This document shows, piece by piece, positions 32,762 through 41,664 of a stretch of DNA of 64,000 bases (the stretch's first letter is position 1; the number at the start of each line of letters is the position of its first letter). Position numbers and translations under genes: made by a program. Under the pieces are notes generated by a model, which was not told the DNA's origin, did not search any database, and saw nothing but the letters and a program-made list of their open reading frames with translations. Source of the DNA: Lucinisca nassula (Eukaryota > Mollusca > Bivalvia > Lucinida > Lucinidae); assembly GCA_963580285.1 (NCBI GenBank), contig OY757010.1, positions 214,118,138 through 214,182,137 of the forward strand. Reading direction: 5' to 3'.

Positions 32762-33119
32762 TGTAATGATCCGGCAACGAAAGCCTCATCAGTTACCCTG
32801 TAATGATCCGGCAACGAAAGCCAGAGGAAGCATACTGCAATTTTGCGAATTTCGAATAGGCAGTCGATTCATTGACTGATATAAATCAAAATGAAGCCCA
32901 AATAATTAAAAACCTGTCTAGAATTTGAGTCTAAACTAATAATTTATTTCTGATTTCTCAGAATATTCACGCTGATCTCAAAGGACCGAAAGTAAAATAT
33001 AAACTACACTATGGTTGATGTACGGGGAGACGTTTTACGGCCGCCACACGGCACAACACCAGCTGCAGTGAAGGCAAATAAAAATCAAAAATGAGTTCTT
33101 TTAAGAGCAATGAAAATAT

Positions 33120-33669
33120 TGTTATGCATAAGAATTTATTTTTCTGATTCCCACTTTCACCCCATTGTTGACCTAATAGTGCTATAAATATCTTGTTAAT
33201 CTTCGTATAGAAGATTCTAGAAAACTGAGTCACAGATTGATTGCATTTTTGTAAACAACATGTTTACAAGGAAAAGTACTTCAGAACCCTCCAGAAAGCT
33301 CTGGGTTGCATTATTTTTAGAAAATTATCTTGTTCCACAGCCATCTGGAATGTTCTAGAGAAATCTTAGGGTCTATAAAAGAGCTTGATTTTTCTCATTG
33401 AGTCAGACTTTGGAGTTTGATGTTTGGGCTTATAAGGAAAGTTATTTCTAAATTCTGTGTTGGATTGTTAAAGGATATTACTTTTCATTTCGGACTGTGG
33501 ATTCTGTGGGATAAAGGAAAATAGATTCATTCAGGATATTTCATAATAGAGCTAAGTACATTTAATTTTCTTACTTCTACAGGTTAAAGTTAACTTGTAA
33601 ATAAATTTTGTTAATTTTTTTCCAAAAGGCTTGTTTGCTTTTTCTTTCTGCTACGCCTGGCTCGTAACA
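33120..33669 (+). repeat. 5' LTR
   Basis: Begins TGTTATGCATAAG and ends GCTCGTAACA. It has a TATA box (CTATAAAAGAG near 33371) and a polyadenylation hexamer AATAAA near 33600, so a transcription start about 30 bp past the TATA box is expected. Confidence 0.95.
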
Positions 33670-33674
33670 GAAAT

Positions 33675-33694
33675 TGGGGGCTAAGCCGGGATTA
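33675..33694 (+). other. Primer-binding site candidate
   Basis: TGGGGGCTAAGCCGGGATT starts five bases after the LTR and begins with the TGG expected opposite a tRNA CCA end. Its complement looks like a T-arm plus acceptor 3' end. I cannot name the tRNA without a tRNA set. Confidence 0.7.
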
Positions 33695-33980
33695 AAACAT
33701 CTTGAGCATTTTAGGACTGACATTTCATTTGTAGGCAAGTAATTGTCATTTCTTATCAAATATAGACTTGGCAATTGCTTCAACAAATTAGCTTTTCCCC
33801 ATAGGCATAAAAGGGGATTGTCATTTCGTGTGAACTGGCATTTCAGGTAAAATAGTACTTGTCATTTCATGTGAAATTCTCATTGGGCTTGTCATTTAAA
33901 AAAAAAAACAAAAAAAAACTGTCAAATTAACCTTAATCTGTATTTCCATAAATACTTTATAAAGCAAACAAAAAGCTAAC

Positions 33981-35399
33981 ATGTCGTTTGATTTGAGAAG
34001 CTTTTTGGCTCAGCCTACTCAGGAGTTGTTTAATCTGGCCAAAAGGACAGATTTGCTAGAAATTGCTTCCCATAATGGGGTCACTGCTGTCAAAACAAGC
34101 ATGAAGAAGCATGAAATTAAGAATATTTTGGTACAGTTTTTTGTTGATGAAGAACTTTTCGATCTATCTGCTTTGTCTCTCATTATGGTTTCACATACTG
34201 AATTACAAATGAGACAAATTGAAATAGGAAGGCAAATTGAATTAGAAAAGTTAAGATTAGAGATGAAAGAACGCATACAGAAAGAAAAAAATGAAAAGGA
34301 AGAAAAAGAAAGAGAAATGCAGAGACAAATGCAGATGGAAAGATTAGAAATGGAAGAAAGAGAGAAGGAAAAAGAAAGAGAAATGCAGAGACAAATGCAG
34401 TTGGAAAGATTAGAAATGGAGGAACGCCTTCAGAAAGAAAAATTCGAAAAAGAAGAGCGACTAGAAATAGAAAGAGAAAAATGGCATTTTCAATTAAAGA
34501 TGAAGGAACTGGAACTCCAGGGTCAAGATAGGGTGAAACCTACCCCTGTTTTTGACTCTGGTAGTTACTTTGATGCCACAAAGCACATCAGATTAGTTCC
34601 GCCATTTCAGGAAAAAGAGGTAGATAAGTATTTTTTGCATTTTGAAAAAGTTGCAGAAAATTTAAAATGGCCAAAAGAGCATTGGACCTTACTTTTGCAA
34701 AGCGTTGTTGTCGGAAAGGCTCGAGACATTTACACTCAGCTGACTGTCGAGCAAAGCTCAGACTATGATTTGGTTAAGGAGCTTATTCTTAAGGCATATG
34801 AGTTGGTCCCTGAGGCTTACAGGCAGAAATTTAGGAACTGTAAAAAAGAAATTTCACAGACCCATGTAGAATTTGCTCGAACCAAAGAACAGTTATTTGA
34901 TAGGTGGTGTTCTTCTAAAAAAGTAGGCTCTGATCATGACAAACTTAGACAGCTTGTCCTTGTTGAAGAGTTCAAACGGTGCATAAATTCAGACATTAAA
35001 TCTTTTCTCGATGAGAGACAGGTTGAAACTTTGGAGGAAGCTTCTCGTTTGGCAGATGATTATGCTTTGACTCATAAAGTCTCACTTGTGAACAGGCCTT
35101 ATCCTCGAAAACCCTATAATCCACAGACAGGTCCAAGATTCTATCCCAGTATTCCTTCTGGTAGTTATAGCCATACTTCTAGTACTTTGCCCAAACTTTC
35201 TGGTGAAAATAAAAGCCAGAATCCTTCCAAACCTTCTGGTGAAAACAGAAGCCCAAATTTTTCCAAACCTTCTGGTGAAAACAAAGACCAGAATCCCTTA
35301 TCTCAATCTCAAGTAGTTTGTTATTATTGTAAAAATACAGGTCATTTGATCTCTGAATGTTTAAAATTAAAGCGAAGGAAAGAAAGAGAAAGACAATAG
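33981..35399 (+). CDS. gag: Gag polyprotein with SCAN-like capsid segment
   Basis: 472 residues, from the ATG after a poly-A stretch. Residues ~75-185 form a highly charged E/K/R/Q coiled coil with internal repeats of EREMQRQMQ. Residues ~190-365 are a retrotransposon capsid. Its C-terminal part (~276-365: AYRQKFRNCKK, TKEQLFDRWCSS, LRQLVLVEEFKRCI, TLEEASRLADDYA) follows the pattern of the vertebrate SCAN domain, which is known to derive from Gag of Gmr1-like elements. A short S-G-E-N-K repeat region precedes one CCHC zinc knuckle (CYYCKNTGHLISEC, ~446-459). It ends at UAG (35397), beyond which the same frame stays open into protease. Confidence 0.92.
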   Translation: MSFDLRSFLAQPTQELFNLAKRTDLLEIASHNGVTAVKTSMKKHEIKNILVQFFVDEELFDLSALSLIMVSHTELQMRQIEIGRQIELEKLRLEMKERIQKEKNEKEEKEREMQRQMQMERLEMEEREKEKEREMQRQMQLERLEMEERLQKEKFEKEERLEIEREKWHFQLKMKELELQGQDRVKPTPVFDSGSYFDATKHIRLVPPFQEKEVDKYFLHFEKVAENLKWPKEHWTLLLQSVVVGKARDIYTQLTVEQSSDYDLVKELILKAYELVPEAYRQKFRNCKKEISQTHVEFARTKEQLFDRWCSSKKVGSDHDKLRQLVLVEEFKRCINSDIKSFLDERQVETLEEASRLADDYALTHKVSLVNRPYPRKPYNPQTGPRFYPSIPSGSYSHTSSTLPKLSGENKSQNPSKPSGENRSPNFSKPSGENKDQNPLSQSQVVCYYCKNTGHLISECLKLKRRKERERQ

Positions 35400-36248
35400 G
35401 AACTTAAGCCTACAGGCTTGACTTCTATAAGGCCAAAACCACAGTCTTGTGTAAGGGAGGAAACTCTTTCTGATACCAAAATATCTGAGACAGATTCAGT
35501 TATGGATACTTATGAACCATTCTTATCAGATGGTTTTGTGTCACTAAATGGTGACAGTTATGCCCATCCTACCCCTATTAAAATCGTACGAGATACCGGA
35601 GCTTCTCAATCTCTTATTCTTGCAGATACTCTGCCTTTTTCTGAGAAGACTTCTTTGGGCCAAAGTGTCCTTATTCAGGGTGTGGAATGTGGATTTGTTA
35701 ATGTTCCGCTTCATAACGTTTATTTGTCATCAGACTTGGTATCCGGTTCAGTGGCTGTTGGTATTAGACATTCTTTACCTTTTAAAGGTGTTCATTTGTT
35801 GCTAGGCAATGACTTAGCTGGAGATAAGGTTGTGGTAAACCCACTTTTGACTACTAATCCTCGCAAAGACCAACCGCCTGATCCCATTGAGCAGGAAATT
35901 CCTGATCTTTATCCGTCCTGTGCAGTCACAAGAGCTATGGCACGTAAGGCCAAGCAAACTGGTGCGAAACAGGATTTTGATTTTACTGATACCTTTTTGG
36001 GTCAGTCTTTTAATGACGAGATAACAAGGTCTCTGTCTTCAAACCTGTCTGATAAGCAGGCAGATTTTCATGACAATAAGTCATCTTTAGATCTAGGCCA
36101 TGACAAAAAGTCCGGGTCTCAACTAGCTATAGAACAGCACAAGGATCCTGAAATTTCGCCTTTGTTTGAAAGGGCCTTAGATGAGCAGGAAGTATCTCAG
36201 GTCCCAGTCTGTTATTATGTCAAAAATGACATTCTTATGAGAAAATAG
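35400..36248 (+). CDS. pro: Aspartic protease and linker, in frame with Gag after UAG
   Basis: Continues the gag frame immediately after the UAG. DTGA of the catalytic motif lies at about 35591 (IVRDTGASQSLIL) and the conserved hydrophobic-G-N-D near 35805 (LLLGNDLAG), both typical of retrotransposon proteases. A long polar linker follows. Either the UAG is read through, as in some retroviruses, or this copy is mutated. It ends at a second UAG (36246) directly upstream of integrase sequence. That one is more likely an inactivating base change, because the flanking residues (ILMRK ... RPPD) run on without a gap. Confidence 0.88.
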   Translation, partial: ELKPTGLTSIRPKPQSCVREETLSDTKISETDSVMDTYEPFLSDGFVSLNGDSYAHPTPIKIVRDTGASQSLILADTLPFSEKTSLGQSVLIQGVECGFVNVPLHNVYLSSDLVSGSVAVGIRHSLPFKGVHLLLGNDLAGDKVVVNPLLTTNPRKDQPPDPIEQEIPDLYPSCAVTRAMARKAKQTGAKQDFDFTDTFLGQSFNDEITRSLSSNLSDKQADFHDNKSSLDLGHDKKSGSQLAIEQHKDPEISPLFERALDEQEVSQVPVCYYVKNDILMRK

Positions 36249-38906
36249 CGTCCACCAGACGTCTCAGCAGAACACGAGTGGACTGTCAACCATCAGATAG
36301 TGGTTCCACGGATTTACCGTCCGGAAATATTAAACTTGGCACATGAAACTCCCATGTCAGGACATTTAGGTGTAAATAAAACCTATCACAAGATTCTTAA
36401 TCATTTTTACCGGCCTGGGTTAAAATCAGATGTTTCTCAGCATTGTAGGTCCTGCCATACATGCCAAATGGTAGGAAAACCCAATCAGACTATACCTAAG
36501 GCTCATTTGCAGCCTATACCTGCTTTTGATGAACCTTTCAGTCGAATTATCATTGACTGTGTAGGTCCCTTGCCCAGAACTAAGTCTGGCTGTGATTATC
36601 TTTTGACTATTATGTGTGCTTCCACACTTTTTCCTGAAGCCATTCCCCTAAGAAATATCAAAACTAAGACAATCGTCAAGGCCTTAGTGAAGTTTTTCAC
36701 CTTTGTTGGTCTTCCTAAATCTATTCAATCAGACCAAGGTTCAAATTTCATGTCTGGAATTTTTCAACAAGTAATGCATGAACTTGGCATTGTACAGTAT
36801 AAGTCATCGGCCTACCATCCTGAAAGTCAAGGCGCCCTTGAAAGATTCCATCAAACATTGAAAAACATGATAAGATCATATTGCTTTGACACAGAGAAGG
36901 ATTGGGATGAAGGCATCCATCTCCTTTTATTTGCTGTTAGAGAATCTGTGCAAGAATCTCTTGGCTTCAGTCCATTTGAATTAGTATTTGGCCATACTGT
37001 TCGTGGTCCTTTGAAACTTCTCAAAGAGAAATTTCTCTCCAATGATGACACCTCCCTGAATTTACTTCAGTATGTGTCTGATTTCAAAACCAGACTTTCA
37101 AAAGCTGGTGAGGCTGCTCGGACCAATCTTCAGTCAGCCCAAAGGAAAATGAAACAGCTATATGACATAGGGACAAAAGAAAGGAATTTTAAACCAGGTG
37201 ATAAGGTACTAGCTCTTTTGCCTATTCCAGGAAAATCGTTGCAGGCCAGGTATTATGGTCCATACACTGTGGACAAAAAGATCAGTGACGTAAATTACAC
37301 AATAAACACTCCTGGGAGGCGCAAGCTAAAGCAGCTATGTCATATTAACATGCTTAAGGGATACATAGATAGAGACAATACATCTTTAACATCAGTCAAT
37401 CTAGTTAGCTCTGTTCCACTTAATTCATGTGACAATGACTGTGAGGATATTAATTCAGTGAAGTCGGATCCCACATCATCAAAACTTCAGAATTCTGACA
37501 TTCTAAGGAATCTTGACCAGAAACTGTCACATCTAGAGCCAAATCAGCGGAATGAACTGAAACAGCTGATATTTGAATATGAACACTTATTTCCTGACAT
37601 TCCAACACGGACAGACAAAATATTTCACGATGTGGACATAAATGGGTCTAAACCTGTAAAACAACACCCATACAGGATGAATCCTGTGAAACAAAAATAT
37701 CTTAAAGAAGAAGTTCAGTATCTATTAGACAGTGACTTTATTGAACCAAGCCAAAGTGAATGGAGTTCTCCTTGTATTCTTGTACCAAAACCTGATGGGA
37801 CATATCGTATGTGTACAGATTTTAGGAAAGTTAATTCCTTAAGTAAAACAGATAGCTTTCCTATCCCAAGAATGGATTACTGCATTGATAACATCGGGAA
37901 TGCCAAATACATAACGAAATTCGACCTTCTGAAAGGATTTTGGCAAATTCCACTTACAGATAGAGCAAAGGAGGTTTTGGCATTCACAACACCAGACGGA
38001 TTATTTAACTATAAAGCCATGCCATTTGGAACGAAGAACTCTCCGGCAACATTTCAGCGCTTAATAAACATGGTAATTGCAGGACTGGAAGGCTGCAGTG
38101 CTTATATCGATGATGCTATCATATACAACGACCAGTGGAATCAACATCTTGGGACTATTCGAGCATTCTTTGATAGACTGAGTAATGCCAAATTGACAAT
38201 CAATCTTGCTAAAAGTGAATTCTGCCATGCAAGTTTGACATTTCTAGGTCATGTTGTAGGTCAAGGTCATGTGAAACCCATTGATGCTAAAGTTGAGGCT
38301 ATTTCAAATTTTCCCGTACCCACGTGCAAAAGACAGCTGATGCGATTTCTTGGTATGGCTGGTTATTACAGAAAGTTCGGTAATAATTTCTCTGTCATTG
38401 CTGAGCCTTTGACAAATTTGCTCAGCAAAAGAACAAAATTCCATTGGAATGCAATATGCCAAAATGCTTTTGATAAACTTAAAGCCATACTCAAGAGTGA
38501 ACCAGTTCTCTTAGCACCAAAATTTGAAAAGGAGTTTAAGCTAGCTGTAGATGCTAGTGACGTAGGTGCAGGTAGTGTTTTGTTGCAGGAAGATGAAAAT
38601 GGTGTGGACCATCCAGTTTGCTACTTTTCCAAAAAGTTTAATAAGCATCAGAGAAATTACTCTACCATAGAGAAAGAATGCTTGTCTCTGATTCTTGCTC
38701 TGCAACATTTCGAAGTTTATCTTACCCCTACTACTGCACCGATTGTTGTTTTCAGTGATCACAATCCACTGACTTTCATACATAAAATGAAAAACAAAAA
38801 TCAGCGGTTGCTCAGGTGGAGTCTTATGCTACAAGAGTATAATTTAGACATAAGACATATCAGAGGGAGAGATAACATTATCCCTGATGCCCTTTCAAGA
38901 GCTTGA
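36249..38906 (+). CDS. pol: Pol: integrase followed by reverse transcriptase and RNase H
   Basis: The same frame as gag-pro continues after the second UAG. Integrase: zinc HHCC at 36342-36464 (H-x6-H then C-x2-C-x2-C), catalytic D at 36555, D at 36732 and E at 36840 (exact D-x35-E), then a GPY-type module (ARYYGPYTV). RT: VPKPDGTYRMCTDFRKV, FDLLKGFWQIPL, MPFGTKNSPATFQRL and the catalytic YIDD near 38103. RNase H: LAVDASDVGAGSVL, IEKECLSLI, VFSDHNPLTF and ends DALSRA. The residues are Ty3/gypsy-like but the integrase-first order is that of Ty1/copia, as in Gmr1 elements. All catalytic residues are intact. Confidence 0.95.
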   Translation, partial: RPPDVSAEHEWTVNHQIVVPRIYRPEILNLAHETPMSGHLGVNKTYHKILNHFYRPGLKSDVSQHCRSCHTCQMVGKPNQTIPKAHLQPIPAFDEPFSRIIIDCVGPLPRTKSGCDYLLTIMCASTLFPEAIPLRNIKTKTIVKALVKFFTFVGLPKSIQSDQGSNFMSGIFQQVMHELGIVQYKSSAYHPESQGALERFHQTLKNMIRSYCFDTEKDWDEGIHLLLFAVRESVQESLGFSPFELVFGHTVRGPLKLLKEKFLSNDDTSLNLLQYVSDFKTRLSKAGEAARTNLQSAQRKMKQLYDIGTKERNFKPGDKVLALLPIPGKSLQARYYGPYTVDKKISDVNYTINTPGRRKLKQLCHINMLKGYIDRDNTSLTSVNLVSSVPLNSCDNDCEDINSVKSDPTSSKLQNSDILRNLDQKLSHLEPNQRNELKQLIFEYEHLFPDIPTRTDKIFHDVDINGSKPVKQHPYRMNPVKQKYLKEEVQYLLDSDFIEPSQSEWSSPCILVPKPDGTYRMCTDFRKVNSLSKTDSFPIPRMDYCIDNIGNAKYITKFDLLKGFWQIPLTDRAKEVLAFTTPDGLFNYKAMPFGTKNSPATFQRLINMVIAGLEGCSAYIDDAIIYNDQWNQHLGTIRAFFDRLSNAKLTINLAKSEFCHASLTFLGHVVGQGHVKPIDAKVEAISNFPVPTCKRQLMRFLGMAGYYRKFGNNFSVIAEPLTNLLSKRTKFHWNAICQNAFDKLKAILKSEPVLLAPKFEKEFKLAVDASDVGAGSVLLQEDENGVDHPVCYFSKKFNKHQRNYSTIEKECLSLILALQHFEVYLTPTTAPIVVFSDHNPLTFIHKMKNKNQRLLRWSLMLQEYNLDIRHIRGRDNIIPDALSRA

Positions 38907-39039
38907 GCGGTGTCAGGAGTTGTGTTTTTCTTTCCTACTAAAGTGGATTGTAGATACATGTAATTTTATATGCTTTGCTCAATATTTTATTATTCTTAAA
39001 GCAAAAGAAAGCTTTATTACATAAATCTTTCTTTTCCTC

Positions 39040-39051
39040 GAAGAGGGGGAG
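39040..39051 (+). other. Polypurine tract
   Basis: GAAGAGGGGGAG abuts the 3' LTR start TGTTATG, the expected plus-strand primer position. Confidence 0.9.
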
Positions 39052-39606
39052 TGTTATGCATAAGAATTTATTTTTCTGATTCCCACTTTCACCCCATTGT
39101 TGACCTAATAGTGCTATAAATATCTTGTTAATCTTCTTATAGAAGATTCTAGAAAACTGAGTCACAGATTGATTACATTTTTGTAAACAACATGTTTACA
39201 AGGAAAAGTACTTCAGAACCCTCCAGAAAGCTCTGGGTTGCATTATTTTTAGAAAATTACCTCATCTTATTCCACAGCCATCTGGAATGTTCTAGAGAAA
39301 TCTTAGGGTCTATAAAAGAGCTTGATTTTTCTCATTGAGTCAGACTTTGGAGTTTGATGTTTGGGCTTATAAGGAAAGTTATTTCTAAATTCTGTGTTGG
39401 ATTGTTAAAGGATATTACTTTTCATTTCGGACTGTGGATTCTGTGGGATAAAGGAAAATAGATTCATTCAGGATTTTTCATAACAGAGCTAAGTACATTT
39501 AATTTTCTTACTTCTACAGGTTAAAGTTAACTTGTAAATAGATTTTGTTAATTTTTTTCCAAAAGGCTTGTTTGCTTTTTCTTTCTGCTACGCCTGGCTC
39601 GTAACA
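39052..39606 (+). repeat. 3' LTR
   Basis: Nearly identical to the 5' LTR, with a 5-bp length difference near 39260 and about five scattered substitutions. One changes the AATAAA hexamer to AATAGA, which may weaken 3' end formation of this copy. Confidence 0.95.
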
Positions 39607-39877
39607 ATATTCATAAGAAAGAAGATGGGTCATTCTACGTAGTTTCGGCTAATAAAGCCTCATCAGTGACCCTGTAATGATCCGACAACGAAAGCCAGAG
39701 GAAGCATACTGCAATTTTGCGAATTTCGAATAGGCAGTCGATTCATTGACTGATATAAATCAAAATGAGGTCCAAATAATTAAAAACCTGTCTAGAATTT
39801 GAGTCTATACTAATAATTTATTTCTGATTTCTCAGAATATTCACGCTGATCTCAAAGGACCAAAAGTAAAATATAAA
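39607..39877 (-). mobile_element. Hammerhead retrozyme-like array, continuation of the third unit
   Basis: Resumes the 383-bp unit exactly where the LTR element interrupted it (ATATTCATAAGAAAG) and stops at GTAAAATATAAA, followed by repeat R (AGTCAGAAATTA). Confidence 0.88.
39627..39672 (-). ncRNA. Type I hammerhead ribozyme, unit 3 (cleavage triplet altered)
   Basis: Same sequence as the unit-2 hammerhead: perfect stem I, intact CTGATGA and GAAA, but GAA in place of GTA at the cleavage site. Units 2 and 3 share this defect, so it probably predates or spread within the array. Confidence 0.8.
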
Positions 39878-40525
39878 AGTCAGAAATTAATAAAAATGTA
39901 TCAGATACAATTTTAAGCTCAATTCAAAAAGATCATTAAAAATAGTTTTCCTTTTTTACCTCTTAGGGGTCTATTTTTGAATTTGATTTGTCCGGGATGC
40001 TCTCGGATGGTGTCCGGGATGTGAAGGGTAGTGGTGCATTATCATAATATCTCGACTTGTGATGGTCACTTATTGATAACAATTGTATCAGATACAATTT
40101 TGAGCTCCAATCTAAAAGAAAAAAAAATAAATATTTTCTTTTATACACCTCATTGAGACAGTTTAAATAGATACCGACAACCCTTTTTGATAAAACAGTA
40201 GGAAAATATCATATATCACTATAAACCACCCTTTTCTCTTTTTTGTAGAACCCACAAACCAAGTTTTAGAGCAAATATGAGAGAAATAATGCATACCCCT
40301 GTTAACCCTACTTTTTTTATATAAAATTGGGTTTCAAGACTTTCAAATTTAACATGATGTCACTCATGTTGCTTTTCACAAGATGGAAATCGCCAATTAT
40401 TTGCTGCTGAATAATATCATGTATCACTGTAATTCTCACTTTTCTCTGCGGACAAGCACAAACCATGTTTTAGAGGAAATACGAAAGAAATAATGCACAC
40501 CTGTGTAAATCCTACATTCTCTGTA
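39878..40525 (+). repeat. Dispersed repeat R and AT-rich sequence
   Basis: 39878-39950 and 39985-40145 are two R-related pieces (TAATATCTCGACTTGTGATG, TATCAGATACAATTTT). 40150-40525 has CTCATTGAGACAGTTTAAAT (H2-like half stem) and a TATATAAAAT-rich segment also found near 27.66 and 41.22 kb. No gene. Confidence 0.5.
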
Positions 40526-40645
40526 TAAATATGTTCTATAAATGGGTTATCCTTTGGAAGCAAGGAATACACCACAGAAGTGACAAATATGGATTGCACA
40601 TGTTTTCTGGGTAAGACTAGCTAGTTTCGGCCAATTAGATTTGCA
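40526..40645 (-). mobile_element. Partial 260-bp-family retrozyme unit, ribozyme broken
   Basis: GGGTTATCCTTTGGAAGCAA and CATGTTTTCTGGGTAAGACT match the units at 46428-46946. On the minus strand the GGCCGAAACTAGCTAGTC half of the hammerhead is kept but CTGATGA is gone, so it cannot cleave. Confidence 0.65.
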
Positions 40646-41265
40646 TGGGTGGTCATTATATGGCTTTCAATGATGTCACACATGTTGCTGCTCACAAGAC
40701 GGGCACTGTCATTGATTTGCTGGTGAATTCAGACCTAAACATATTCTATGAAACCAAATTTTGCACTTACGATTAACACAGCAAATCATGGTATCAATAT
40801 ACTCAGGCATTTTGCAGAAGCATCAGACTGGAACTTTATTTAGTCAAACTGGCGTTAACAGGGGCATACATTTGTTTCTCATTTCTGCTCAAAAACATAG
40901 GCTGTAGGTACTCCGTTCTATGGAGTTCCTACAGTCTTTATTTTGAGAAGAAAAAAGAATAATGTGGGTTTTTTTGTTTTATCGGAAATTTTTTATTTTA
41001 GGAGTATACTCGACTTGGTGTGTTTTCGTAATGAGATAAAAACCTGATCATTACGATAACACATCCGTGCGATATAGTGGATGTTTCACATCTCGTAAAT
41101 GGCTATTTTTCTGACGAAAATCCGTGATATGTTTCTTATTTAAACTGCAAACACAACATATCTATGTCTTGTAGCAGAAATAAGAAAAATAATGTATCCT
41201 CCCCGTAAACCCCAATTTTCTCTATATAAAGTGGGGTTTTAAGGGGTTATTCCTTTGTTTAGGTT
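40646..41265. other. H2-associated repeat sequence, no gene
   Basis: 40880-40965 is an H2-like hairpin (TTTCTGCTCAAAAACATAGG ... TCTTTATTTTGAGAAG). 41000-41240 has the CGGATTTTCGTCAGAAA-type and CCCCAATTTTCTCTATATAA segments seen near other H2 copies. Confidence 0.45.
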
Positions 41266-41386
41266 TCCATTATGGTCTGGTCGCTTTATGTTTGTGTTTC
41301 TTTCCCTTTGGTGTCTTTGATGGGTGGAGTAAGTTAATTGTATCGATTCCTGATCTTTGTTTTACTTCTACTTATTCAGTACACGT
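41266..41386 (+). repeat. Retroelement 3'-tail repeat (family T), copy A
   Basis: TTTGTGTTTCTTTCCCTTTG, GTGTCTTTGATGGGTGGAGT and TCGATTCCTGATCTTTGTTT end in ACTTCTA. The same segment ends the RT-bearing copy at 55885-57301 (minus strand), so family T is that retroelement's 3' UTR and this is a 5'-truncated insertion. Confidence 0.75.
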
Positions 41387-41395
41387 GTCGATTTT

Positions 41396-41505
41396 CCATA
41401 TTTCTGCTTAAAACACACAGTATGGTTCTGTACTCGTTAGAACAGCCTCGGTGGGGTGTTCTAACAAGTACCCACAACCGATGTTTTGAGCAGAAATGAG
41501 GAAAA
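41396..41505. repeat. H2 hairpin MITE, long copy
   Basis: TTCTGCTTAAAACACACAGT ... GTACTCGTTAGAACAGCCTC / GGGGTGTTCTAACAAGTACC then ACCGATGTTTTGAGCAGAAA: inner and outer arms both preserved. Confidence 0.75.
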
Positions 41506-41554
41506 TAATTTTGTTAAAATCTCGAAATGTACAATACTCTCGCCCCCCCCCCCC

Positions 41555-41664
41555 CCCCACCCCCCTCCCCCATCGGGGCTTGGATACATAGATTGGGCTG
41601 CATGGTACTTCCACGCAGAGCTGAAACTGGCCACACATGAGTACTGGTAAACTACTAAGACGGA
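41555..41664 (+). mobile_element. SINE-A, 3'-deleted copy
   Basis: CATCGGGGCTTGGATACATA through GAGTACTGGTAAACTACTAA matches the first third of SINE-A, then stops at a family T copy. A poly-C run precedes it. Confidence 0.65.

Larger units (their letters stand above)
32273..33119 (-). mobile_element. Hammerhead retrozyme-like tandem array, 383-bp units (left part)
   Basis: Two full units and the start of a third. The phase marker GAGTTCCTT lies at 32290 and 32673 (383 bp apart), then 33093 (420 bp apart, owing to a 37-bp internal duplication of the ribozyme 5' side). Each unit has GATGGGTCAT, a hammerhead on the minus strand, TTAAAAACCTGTCTAGAATT and TTTTACGGCCGCCACAC-like motifs. The third unit is split by the LTR retrotransposon and resumes at 39607. 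The array starts and ends cleanly within repeat R. Tandem non-coding units with type I hammerheads fit the metazoan retrozyme architecture of Cervera and de la Peña. Confidence 0.85.
33120..39606 (+). mobile_element. Gmr1-like Ty3/gypsy LTR retrotransposon, nearly complete
   Basis: A 6,487-bp element with TG...CA LTRs of 550 and 555 bp, a primer-binding site, gag, protease, integrase, RT-RNase H and a polypurine tract. The flanks are ATAT on both sides (a 4-bp duplication; the boundary is ambiguous because AATATT is shared). The uninterrupted target sequence is visible in other 383-bp units. Integrase precedes RT, unlike canonical Ty3/gypsy. LTRs differ by about five substitutions plus one small complex change, which implies recent insertion. 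Two in-frame UAG codons break gag-pro-pol. Confidence 0.95.

Noticed and set aside
36246..36248. A second programmed stop separating protease from integrase
   Set aside because: The flanking residues read as continuous linker into integrase, and a single base change explains the stop better than regulated readthrough.
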